From: JAFGTX01 sp942492225
GTDB taxonomy: Bacteria; Bacillota; Clostridia; Peptostreptococcales; Acidaminobacteraceae
Reading direction: 5' to 3'
DNA length: 13,187 bases
Assembly (NCBI GenBank): GCA_942492225.1
Contig: CALODS010000025.1
Span: forward strand, 1 to 13,187
In this document: positions 1-7,392 of the stretch, piece by piece
How the letters are laid out: every line of letters starts with the position of its first letter
Numbering within the stretch: the first letter of the stretch is position 1
Program-made: the position numbers and the translations under genes
Notes under the pieces: model-generated
Seen by the model: the letters and a program-made list of their open reading frames with translations, nothing else
Database searches by the model: none
What the model was told of the DNA's origin: nothing

Positions 1-780
1 GATACTGTTGATTTAGATGAGGACAATGAGAAGATGCTTATGAAGTTAGAGGAAAAGTATAATGAAGAATTCCGAACTATAAGTGGAGCACGTTATGAGC
101 GTGCAGAAGCATTTGTTGTACCTGTGAATCATCCAGAATTATATTTTGAAGTGATGGCGAATGATGACATGTACCTTAGACTAATAGCTCAAAAGTATAT
201 GTCAAAAGAAGTTGAACGAATTATTGAAGAAGAAGGTGCAAGTGAGTATATTGTACAAGTCTCTATACCAGAGGATAGAACGAGAGATTGTAAAAATTCT
301 TTTGCAATGTCGAACATCGAAAATGATACCAATTATTTTTTGAATGAGATTTACAATGAAAGATATGATATCACACTTAATTACTTATGCACTAAAGATG
401 AAGAAATAAACAAAGAGGCACTAGGTGAAGTTATTAAGAAAGTTCATAGACTCATAGAAAAAGAAAATGGAAATACTAAAGTAGTTGTAATGACTTACTT
501 TTACGATGTAAGTATTGAAGAAAGAAAAATTGCTAAAGAATTGTTTAAGGAGAATGTCTTAACTGAACATGGTTACAGAGATGGCAGTAAGAGTACTGGA
601 GATTATCAGTCAAACAGATACTGGAATAGAGTGGAAAATGATGCATTTCACTATTTAGATACATTTGCAAAAAAGAGAGATTACATGCTATTTATATCAT
701 CAACGCAATTTACAATAGAAGATAAAACTGGAAGTGAAATATTTGACTTAGCAAAAAAGAAAAGTTTGTTTGATTTATAG
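1..780 (+). CDS. Lipoprotein-family paralogue A, 5' end outside window
   Basis: The frame is open from base 1, so the gene begins upstream of the window; only the last 259 residues are visible. The methionine at 34 is internal, because the residues before it (DTVDLDEDNEK) align with the interiors of copies B, C and D. The family is not recognised. Shared landmarks are LEEKYNE.F.TISGAR, NHPELYFEV, MSKEVERIIEEEGAS, LTEHGYRDGS, a YWNRVENDAFHYLD stretch and the tail DLAKKKSLF. The fragment is rich in Asp, Glu and Lys and has no membrane segment. By homology to B the missing part should carry a lipoprotein signal peptide. Its last 180 bp or so are nearly identical to those of B. A GGAGG site directly after the stop serves the next ORF. 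Function is unknown. Confidence 0.8.
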   Translation, partial: DTVDLDEDNEKMLMKLEEKYNEEFRTISGARYERAEAFVVPVNHPELYFEVMANDDMYLRLIAQKYMSKEVERIIEEEGASEYIVQVSIPEDRTRDCKNSFAMSNIENDTNYFLNEIYNERYDITLNYLCTKDEEINKEALGEVIKKVHRLIEKENGNTKVVVMTYFYDVSIEERKIAKELFKENVLTEHGYRDGSKSTGDYQSNRYWNRVENDAFHYLDTFAKKRDYMLFISSTQFTIEDKTGSEIFDLAKKKSLFDL

Positions 781-791
781 GGAGGATTAAT

Positions 792-944
792 ATGTCAGTA
801 GTAATGAAACCAGGATTAAATAACTTAATGGAAATAAGTTCAGGAATGACAACAACAGTAGAAGTTAAAGTAGGTAGAAGACGGATCATAGAATTTTTCT
901 TACCAGCAGTAGATTATATAAAAGAGAGCTTTGAGCTTAGATAA
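792..944 (+). CDS. 50-codon chimeric ORF: RTX-cargo head fused to HlyD tail (copy 1)
   Basis: This small ORF is too short for ordinary gene finding but has a good GGAGG site at 781-785, six bases before the ATG. Residues 1-12 (MSVVMKPGLNNL) match the start of the RTX-head gene at 5641. Residues 13-50, from MEISSGMTTTVEV to SFELR, match the last 38 residues of the HlyD fragment ending at 7376. It is therefore an in-frame deletion product joining two genes. The HlyD part alone is only the last piece of the adaptor and should not work in secretion. The stop overlaps the ribosome binding site (AAAGGAGG) of the next lipoprotein gene, so translation may be coupled. It may be a translated microprotein or only a scar that keeps the reading and coupling intact. 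Confidence 0.6.
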   Translation: MSVVMKPGLNNLMEISSGMTTTVEVKVGRRRIIEFFLPAVDYIKESFELR

Positions 945-1270
945 AGGAGGTATGCCATGAAATACAATAAGTTTAATAAAATAATAGCGATACTACTACT
1001 AGCATTATTATTTTTAACAGGGTGTTCATCAGATGTAGATGAAGTACCAGTAGAAATAGAAGTATCGAGTGAACCTGTCGAAGAAAAAATAGAGATAGTA
1101 GAAGTACCAAGAATCACTATAGCAGAAGCAATGGAGAAGCATTATGGTGGAGATCTGTTTTATCAAGACTATGGTACAACATCGGATGAACTAAATGCAT
1201 ATTTTCAGAAACGACTACAAGATGAATATAGAGAACATGCAGAATTACCACTATATGTTGATACGAATAT
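912..1270 (+). repeat. 359-bp direct repeat block, copy 1
   Basis: This block covers the end of the chimeric ORF, the ribosome binding site and about the first 105 codons of lipoprotein gene B. It recurs at 2534-2892 and 4140-4498. By eye the three copies are identical apart from the start codon in the second copy. The first mismatch beyond the block is at 1271 (T here, C in the others). Confidence 0.85.
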
Positions 1271-2402
1271 TGAGTTTTATAATCTTACTTTAAAAAAAGT
1301 GCGAGATGGAGAAATTGAATTTGAAGAAGTGTATGGTGATTTAAAAGAATATGTAAAGTCATTTAATATTGATGTATTACATTATCTCAATCCTATAAGA
1401 ATAGAGAAAAAATTGTATAACACAAAGTTTGGATATTATTGGACAAATGCTTTGAGGAAACAGTATAAAGTTAGTGGTGTTCATGAAATTGATTTACGAT
1501 ATATTTATTTGAATCCAGAAAAAAGTTCTAGTAAAGATTTAGATCAATCATATAGTAATAAATATGATGGTATAGAGTCTATTAGTAGAACGCGTAATGA
1601 ATTTAGTGACACTATCAGGTTTGATGAAGAAAATGACAAAATGCTTATGATGCTTGAAGAAAAATATAATGAAAAATTTCGAACTATAAGTGGTGCAAGA
1701 CATGAGTATGCAGATGCATTTGTAATACCAGAAAATCATCCAGAATTATATTTTGAAGTGAATACAGTGGAAGGGTACTTGAATGATGATATGTACCTTA
1801 GACTTATGGCACAACAGTATATGTCTAAAGAAGTTGAACGAATTATAGAAGAAGAAGGTGCTAGTGGTTATATTGCACAAGTTTCAATACCAGAAGATAG
1901 AACTAGAGAAGCTAAGAAGCCTTTTATAATGTCGAATATTGATAATGATATCAATTATTTTTTAAATGATGTTTATGATGAACGGTATGATATTACCTTG
2001 AACTATTTGTTAAGCGGAGAAGAAGAAATTAATAAAGAGGCACTAGGTGAAATTACAAAAAAAATTCATAGACTTATAGATAAGGAAAATGGAAATACAA
2101 GAGTGGTTGTTATGATTTACTTTTATGATGTGGATGAAGATGAAAAGAAAATTACAAAAGAGCTTTTTTTAAAAAATGATTTAACTGAGCACGGTTACAG
2201 AGATGGAAGTAAAAGTACGGGAGATTATCAGTCAAACAGATACTGGAATAGAGTGGAAAATGATGCATTTCACTATTTAGATACATTTGCAAATAAGAGA
2301 GAGTATATGTTATTTGTATCCTCAACGCAATTTACAATAGAAGATAAAACTGGAAGTGAAATATTTGACTTAGCAAAAAAGAAAAGTTTGTTTGAAAAAT
2401 AA
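957..2402 (+). CDS. Lipoprotein of unknown family, paralogue B
   Basis: The 481-residue product starts with a typical lipoprotein signal: basic MKYNKFNK, a hydrophobic core, then the lipobox LTGC with Cys23 as the predicted lipidation site. The mature protein should be exported by Sec and anchored to the membrane surface. A Val/Glu-rich acidic linker (about residues 24-50) precedes the conserved body, which opens with MEKHYGGDLFYQDYG. No enzyme motif is recognised; the body is acidic and looks largely helical. The ATG is fixed by AAAGGAGG at 943-950, six bases upstream, overlapping the stop of the preceding ORF. The gene sits in a same-strand run with spacings near 11 bases, so it is probably cotranscribed with its neighbours. 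Relative to A and C it has a short insertion (NTVEGYL) after LYFEV. A role as partner or immunity protein for the RTX cargo is inference from the recurring gene order only. Confidence 0.85.
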   Translation: MKYNKFNKIIAILLLALLFLTGCSSDVDEVPVEIEVSSEPVEEKIEIVEVPRITIAEAMEKHYGGDLFYQDYGTTSDELNAYFQKRLQDEYREHAELPLYVDTNIEFYNLTLKKVRDGEIEFEEVYGDLKEYVKSFNIDVLHYLNPIRIEKKLYNTKFGYYWTNALRKQYKVSGVHEIDLRYIYLNPEKSSSKDLDQSYSNKYDGIESISRTRNEFSDTIRFDEENDKMLMMLEEKYNEKFRTISGARHEYADAFVIPENHPELYFEVNTVEGYLNDDMYLRLMAQQYMSKEVERIIEEEGASGYIAQVSIPEDRTREAKKPFIMSNIDNDINYFLNDVYDERYDITLNYLLSGEEEINKEALGEITKKIHRLIDKENGNTRVVVMIYFYDVDEDEKKITKELFLKNDLTEHGYRDGSKSTGDYQSNRYWNRVENDAFHYLDTFANKREYMLFVSSTQFTIEDKTGSEIFDLAKKKSLFEK

Positions 2403-2413
2403 GGAGGAATAAT

Positions 2414-2566
2414 ATGTCAGTAGTAATGAAACCAGGATTAAATAACTTAATGGAAATAAGTTCAGGAATGACAACAACAGTGGAAGTTAAAGTAGGTAGA
2501 AGACGGATCATAGAATTCTTCTTACCGGCAGTGGATTATATAAAAGAGAGCTTTGAGCTTAGATAA
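2414..2566 (+). CDS. 50-codon chimeric ORF: RTX-cargo head fused to HlyD tail (copy 2)
   Basis: The product is identical in amino acid sequence to the ORF at 792-944; the DNA differs only at silent positions (for example GTA/GTG and TTT/TTC codons). It has GGAGG at 2403-2407 and its stop again overlaps the AAAGGAGG of the next lipoprotein gene. The junction between the RTX head (through Leu12) and the HlyD tail (from Met13) is at the same codon as in the other two copies, so the deletion most likely came before the tandem duplication. Confidence 0.6.
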   Translation: MSVVMKPGLNNLMEISSGMTTTVEVKVGRRRIIEFFLPAVDYIKESFELR

Positions 2567-2892
2567 AGGAGGTATGCCATAAAATACAATAAGTTTAATA
2601 AAATAATAGCGATACTACTACTAGCATTATTATTTTTAACAGGGTGTTCATCAGATGTAGATGAAGTACCAGTAGAAATAGAAGTATCGAGTGAACCTGT
2701 CGAAGAAAAAATAGAGATAGTAGAAGTACCAAGAATCACTATAGCAGAAGCAATGGAGAAGCATTATGGTGGAGATCTGTTTTATCAAGACTATGGTACA
2801 ACATCGGATGAACTAAATGCATATTTTCAGAAACGACTACAAGATGAATATAGAGAACATGCAGAATTACCACTATATGTTGATACGAATAT
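2534..2892 (+). repeat. 359-bp direct repeat block, copy 2 (start codon ATG changed to ATA)
   Basis: Second copy of the block at 912-1270. The only difference I see from the other two copies is base 2581, which turns the lipoprotein start codon into ATA. Confidence 0.85.
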
Positions 2893-4018
2893 CGAGTTTT
2901 ATAATCTTACTTTAAAAAAAGTGCGTGATGGAGAAATTGACTATGAAGATGTATATGGTGATTTAAAAGAATATGTAAAATCATTTAATATTGATGTATT
3001 ACATTATCTAGATCCTATAAGAATCGAGAAAAAATTATTTAGTACGAAATTTGGATTTTATTGGACTAATACTCTTAGGAAAAAGTATAAAGCTAGTGGT
3101 GTACATGAAATAGATTTGCGCTATATTGATTTAAACCCAGATAAAGTGTCAAGTGATGATTTAGTTCAATCATATACTAGTAAATATGAAGGAATTGAGT
3201 CTATTGGGAGAAGTCGTTATGACTTGGGAGATACTGTTGATTTTGATGATTATAACGAAGAGAGACTTATATTGTTAGAAGAGAAGTATAATGAAAAATT
3301 TCAAACAATAAGTGGAGCACGACATGAGCATGCAGAAGCATTTATTAGACCTGTAAATGATCCAGAATTATACTTTGAAGTTATGGCGAACGATGACATG
3401 TACCTTAGACTTATGGCACAACAGTATATGTCTAAAGAAGTTGAACGAATTATAGAAGAAGAAGGTGCTAGTGGTTATATTACTCAAGTATCAATCCCAA
3501 AAGATAGATCAAGAAAAGAAAAGACTTCATATACAATGTCTAAAGTAGAAAATAATACTTCGTATTTCTTAAATGATGTTTATGGAGAGCAATATGATGT
3601 TACCTTAAATTACTTATTAAGCGAAGGTGATGATATTAACAAAAAGGTGTTGGGTGAAGTATTAAAAAAAATTCATAGACTGGTAGATAAGAAAAATGGA
3701 CAGACTAGAGTCGTTGTGATGACATATTTTTACGATATGGATGAAGATAAAAAGAAAGTAGCGAAAGACTTGTTTGAAAAATATGTTTTAACTGAACATG
3801 GTTATAGAGATGATAGCCAAAGTACAGGAGATTACTATAAAAATATGTTTTGGGATAGAGTTGAAAATGATGCGTTTCATTATTTAGATGCGTTTGCTAA
3901 AAAGAGAGATTATATGTTATTTGTATCGTCGACACAATTTACATTAGAAGATAAAACTGCCGAAGAAATATTTGAATTGGCAAAACAAAAAAGTTTATTT
4001 GAGGATATGGAGGAGTAA
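2579..4018 (+). pseudogene. Lipoprotein paralogue C with mutated start codon (ATA)
   Basis: The frame is intact for 479 residues and encodes the same signal peptide, lipobox (LTGC) and acidic linker as B and D. The codon at the expected start, 2579-2581, is ATA instead of ATG. The nearby ATG at 2574 reads only ATG CCA then a stop. There is no GTG or TTG in frame, so the first conventional start is the ATG at 2753. That ATG has no ribosome binding site and would give a 421-residue protein without a signal peptide. Either the gene is silent, AUA is used weakly behind the intact AAAGGAGG, or the base is an assembly error. The body is otherwise undamaged, so the change looks recent. Its 3' part from about 3398 is nearly identical to that of D. 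The stop lies just before the next ORF start. Confidence 0.7.
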
Positions 4019-4028
4019 TATGTCAGTA
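3398..4028 (+). repeat. About 630-bp direct repeat, copy 1 (3' part of paralogue C)
   Basis: This stretch matches 5019-5649 with only two differences that I can find (3649 G versus 5270 A; 3979 G versus 5600 A), both silent. It runs from inside gene C through its stop to the first codons of the following ORF. Such low divergence contrasts with the middle parts of C and D, which differ at many sites. Confidence 0.8.
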
Positions 4029-4172
4029 GCTATGAAACCGGGATTAAAAAACTTAATGGAAATCAGTTCAGGTATGACAACGACAGTGGAAGTCAAAGTA
4101 GGAAGAAGGCGTATCATAGAGTTCTTCTTACCGGCAGTGGATTATATAAAAGAGAGCTTTGAGCTTAGATAA
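4020..4172 (+). CDS. 50-codon chimeric ORF: RTX-cargo head fused to HlyD tail (copy 3)
   Basis: Third copy of the head-tail fusion. The start is the ATG at 4020, behind GGAGGAG at 4009-4015 and one base after the TAA of gene C. Compared with the other two copies it carries about nine silent changes but only two amino acid changes (Val4 to Ala, Asn11 to Lys). Its HlyD part is closer in codon choice to the longer HlyD fragment ending at 7376 (ATC, GTC and CGT codons). The fusion codon is the same. Mostly silent divergence is what selection on the peptide would leave, but it could also predate the deletion. The stop overlaps the ribosome binding site of gene D. Confidence 0.6.
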   Translation: MSVAMKPGLKNLMEISSGMTTTVEVKVGRRRIIEFFLPAVDYIKESFELR

Positions 4173-4498
4173 AGGAGGTATGCCATGAAATACAATAAGT
4201 TTAATAAAATAATAGCGATACTACTACTAGCATTATTATTTTTAACAGGGTGTTCATCAGATGTAGATGAAGTACCAGTAGAAATAGAAGTATCGAGTGA
4301 ACCTGTCGAAGAAAAAATAGAGATAGTAGAAGTACCAAGAATCACTATAGCAGAAGCAATGGAGAAGCATTATGGTGGAGATCTGTTTTATCAAGACTAT
4401 GGTACAACATCGGATGAACTAAATGCATATTTTCAGAAACGACTACAAGATGAATATAGAGAACATGCAGAATTACCACTATATGTTGATACGAATAT
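4140..4498 (+). repeat. 359-bp direct repeat block, copy 3
   Basis: Third copy of the block at 912-1270, here with an intact ATG start. Identity with copy 2 continues to 4546 (2940 in the second copy). Confidence 0.85.
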
Positions 4499-5639
4499 CG
4501 AGTTTTATAATCTTACTTTAAAAAAAGTGCGTGATGGAGAAATTGAATTTGAAGAAGTGTATGGAGATCTAAAAGAATATGTAAAAAGGTTTAATGTAGA
4601 TGTATTAATTTATCTTGATCCGGTGAGGTTAGAAAAAAAATTATTCAACACAAAATTTGGATATTATTGGACGAATACTTTGAGGAAACAGTATAAAGTT
4701 AGTGGTGTTCATGAAATTGATTTACGTTATATATATTTGAATCCAGAAAAAGTATCCAGTGAGGATCAGAATCAAACTTATAACGAGAAGTATGAAGGTA
4801 TAGAATCTATAAGGAGAAGTCGTTATGATTTTGGAGATACTATAGATTTTGATGAAGAAAATGACAAAATGCTTATGATGCTTGAAGAAAAATATAACGA
4901 AAAATTTCGAACTATAAGTGGTGCAAGACATGAGTATGCAGATGCATTTGTAATACCAGAAAATCATCCAGAATTATATTTTGAAGTGAATACAGTGGAA
5001 GGGTACTTGAATGATGATATGTACCTTAGACTTATGGCACAACAGTATATGTCTAAAGAAGTTGAACGAATTATAGAAGAAGAAGGTGCTAGTGGTTATA
5101 TTACTCAAGTATCAATCCCAAAAGATAGATCAAGAAAAGAAAAGACTTCATATACAATGTCTAAAGTAGAAAATAATACTTCGTATTTCTTAAATGATGT
5201 TTATGGAGAGCAATATGATGTTACCTTAAATTACTTATTAAGCGAAGGTGATGATATTAACAAAAAGGTATTGGGTGAAGTATTAAAAAAAATTCATAGA
5301 CTGGTAGATAAGAAAAATGGACAGACTAGAGTCGTTGTGATGACATATTTTTACGATATGGATGAAGATAAAAAGAAAGTAGCGAAAGACTTGTTTGAAA
5401 AATATGTTTTAACTGAACATGGTTATAGAGATGATAGCCAAAGTACAGGAGATTACTATAAAAATATGTTTTGGGATAGAGTTGAAAATGATGCGTTTCA
5501 TTATTTAGATGCGTTTGCTAAAAAGAGAGATTATATGTTATTTGTATCGTCGACACAATTTACATTAGAAGATAAAACTGCCGAAGAAATATTTGAATTA
5601 GCAAAACAAAAAAGTTTATTTGAGGATATGGAGGAGTAA
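4185..5639 (+). CDS. Lipoprotein of unknown family, paralogue D
   Basis: The 484-residue product has the same signal peptide and lipobox (LTGC, Cys23) as B, with AAAGGAGG six bases before the ATG. The sequence is a mosaic. The first 120 codons equal B and C, residues of about 140-220 are its own, 4848-5102 equals B (one mismatch, including the NTVEGYL insertion) and 5019-5639 equals C. It ends in KSLFEDMEE like C. The stop is immediately followed by the ATG of the RTX-head ORF at 5641, whose GGAGGAG site lies inside the last codons of D, so the two are probably translationally coupled. D is the only array member with a sizeable cargo gene still beside it. Function is unknown; it is presumably a surface lipoprotein. 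Confidence 0.85.
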   Translation: MKYNKFNKIIAILLLALLFLTGCSSDVDEVPVEIEVSSEPVEEKIEIVEVPRITIAEAMEKHYGGDLFYQDYGTTSDELNAYFQKRLQDEYREHAELPLYVDTNIEFYNLTLKKVRDGEIEFEEVYGDLKEYVKRFNVDVLIYLDPVRLEKKLFNTKFGYYWTNTLRKQYKVSGVHEIDLRYIYLNPEKVSSEDQNQTYNEKYEGIESIRRSRYDFGDTIDFDEENDKMLMMLEEKYNEKFRTISGARHEYADAFVIPENHPELYFEVNTVEGYLNDDMYLRLMAQQYMSKEVERIIEEEGASGYITQVSIPKDRSRKEKTSYTMSKVENNTSYFLNDVYGEQYDVTLNYLLSEGDDINKKVLGEVLKKIHRLVDKKNGQTRVVVMTYFYDMDEDKKKVAKDLFEKYVLTEHGYRDDSQSTGDYYKNMFWDRVENDAFHYLDAFAKKRDYMLFVSSTQFTLEDKTAEEIFELAKQKSLFEDMEE

Positions 5640-5649
5640 TATGTCAGTA
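5019..5649 (+). repeat. About 630-bp direct repeat, copy 2 (3' part of paralogue D)
   Basis: Partner of 3398-4028. Its left end overlaps the segment shared with B (4848-5102), so the switch from B-like to C-like sequence falls within 5019-5102, where all three genes agree. Confidence 0.8.
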
Positions 5650-6423
5650 ATGATGAAACCAGGATTAATTAATTTAGAGGAACAATTAAAAATAATTGAC
5701 GATGCGATTGGCGATACAACAACCATTTCAGATGGCGTTGGAATGGATCAAATAGGATTTGTTGTTTATGAAAAGCTTTATATTGATACAGATAAAATGA
5801 AGGCAACTTATAAAGATAATAAAAGTCTATCAAATTATTTTACAACTAAACAGCAAACTTTCGGAGCATTGCGTGAGAGAACTTTAGATTCCGTGGAAAC
5901 ATTGTTTGGACTTGGAGAAAATCAACATGTAGAAGGGTATTTAATTGAATTAAAGGAAAAATATAAAGAAAATGGTGATAAATTTCAAGGTTTAAATACA
6001 TTTAGTGATTTAAAAGGCCTTAACAAAGATATTACTAATTATGCTGACGGTACTATAAGATTAGATCAAGATAAAGTTGATAATTTGCAATTATTACTAA
6101 CAGAATTTTATGCAGAAGAAGATGATTATGTGGAGGCAAAAGATGCATACTATAATGCGCGTGGTCGTTTAGTAGGAATTTATAAATCAAATGGAGAAGC
6201 AGAAAATGGCGTTAATAAGAACTTAATATCAATGGCATATATTCCTACATTTGAACTAAATATTGGTGATGTTATATTATCTAACACTCTAAATAAAATG
6301 TTAGATAATACATTTTCAGAGTTTATATCGGTTGATTCAAAAGACTTAATATCTTCACACGATCTTCAATTATTTTCAGTAAGACAACATATGGAAACCT
6401 CAAATCAGAAATTGAATTACTAG
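5641..6423 (+). pseudogene. N-terminal fragment of an RTX-type cargo protein, truncated
   Basis: The 260-residue ORF starts at ATG 5641, one base after the stop of D, behind GGAGGAG. It is homologous to the N-terminal part of the RTX protein at 8872: an acidic helical stretch (EEDDYVEAKDAYYNARG here, EERNYYDAITKVESCTG there), then GLYKNNGE or GIYKSNGE, then VNKNL followed by MGYI or MAYI. Homology ends soon after, and no calcium-binding repeats or secretion signal follow. The last residues (about 250-260) are read from HlyD DNA in the wrong frame, so the gene was cut by a deletion near 6380-6400. It could still be translated as a free N-terminal domain, but without the C-terminal signal it should not leave the cell by type I secretion. 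Its first 12 codons are the source type for the three chimeric ORFs. Confidence 0.7.
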
Positions 6424-7376
6424 AGAAAGAACTTTCTGGTGAAATAGTCGATTTAGAACAATTGATTCATGAAGGTGTTGATAGGAGTTTCGTTTTAACC
6501 CTCATGGAACTAAGAGCACAAAATAAACAGTCCCTAGAGAACAGCGAGAAGACCCTTAGTCATGAAATTGCACAGGGAAGATCCAGTTACGAAGCAGCAA
6601 GAGTACAAAAGAGCATAATAGATAAACGTATAACCATGCTTGAAGATGAAGTAAAGGATCTTAAAGTCCTTTATGACTCTGGTGCAGTTCCTAAAGTGGA
6701 GTATAAAAAGAAATGTGATGAATTAGCAATCACTCAGTCAGAACTCATGGCAGCAGAACAAAGCATCATTAATTCCTCAGCGAAGATAAATGAATCGAGA
6801 CAAAACTATTCAAATCTTTCAGAAGAATACAGAAGAGAACTACTAGGAACAATCGTTCAAAAGCAAACACAATTATTAGCAGCTGAAGCTCAAATGAATA
6901 AGGCAGCAAAGGTGAAAGATATGAATGTCATTCTTTCCCCTGTAGACGGTAAAATTAATGGCCTAGGCAATACAGCCATAGGTGGTGTTGTTCAAGCAAC
7001 AACCCCTATTATGACCATTGTGCCAGAAGATACCCCAATGATAATTGAAGCAAATGTTATTAATAGAGATATAGGCTTTGTTCATGAAGGGGATATGGCA
7101 GATATCAAGATCGATACCTTTCCTTTCCAAAAGTACGGTGTCCTGGAAGGCGAAATCATCTTCATAAGCCCTGATGCCTATAAGGATGAGCAGTTAGGCG
7201 AAGTTTACAAGATCAAAGTAAGACCTTTGACAACAACCTTTGACATTGAAGGTAAAGAGATGGAAATCAGTTCAGGGATGACAACAACGGTGGAAGTCAA
7301 AGTAGGTAGAAGGCGTATCATAGAATTCTTCTTACCGGCAGTGGATTATGTTAAGGAGAGCTTTGAGCTTAGATAA
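6387..7376 (+). pseudogene. HlyD-family type I secretion adaptor, N-terminally truncated
   Basis: Recognisable HlyD sequence begins near YGNLKSEIELLEKEL, in a different frame from the RTX head. It contains the long coiled-coil hairpin, then the lipoyl half (VILSPVDGKINGLG, GGVV, PIMTIVPEDTPMIIEANV), then the beta-barrel region (DIGFVHEGDMADIKIDTFPF, YGVLEG) and the family-typical end (GMTTTVEVKVGRRRIIEFFL, ending ESFELR). The cytoplasmic N terminus, the membrane anchor and the first part of the hairpin are absent. The frame is closed by a TGA at 6333. No ATG with a ribosome binding site serves it; the TTG at 6462 has none. It is therefore probably a dead fragment. In an intact system it would link the inner-membrane ABC exporter to the outer part of the channel. 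Its codon use is less AT-rich than its neighbours. The stop overlaps AAGGAGG for the next gene. Confidence 0.8.
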
Positions 7377-7392
7377 GGAGGTGGAAAAGAAG

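Noticed and set aside
914..1117. A 67-codon minus-strand ORF, repeated at 2536-2739 and 4142-4345
   Set aside because: It is the exact antisense of the signal-peptide and linker region of the repeated block, is Ser/Thr-rich as expected from reading Val/Glu codons backwards, and has no ribosome binding site.
2753..4018. ATG 2753 as the true start of lipoprotein C
   Set aside because: It would drop the signal peptide and lipobox that are encoded intact just upstream, and no ribosome binding site precedes it.
912..4498. CRISPR-like spaced repeats
   Set aside because: The repeats are hundreds of bases long, spaced about 1.6 kb apart and lie inside coding sequence; they are gene duplications.
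6462..7376. HlyD fragment as a separate functional gene starting at TTG 6462
   Set aside because: HlyD-like sequence continues upstream of this codon in the same frame, there is no ribosome binding site, and the membrane anchor is missing.
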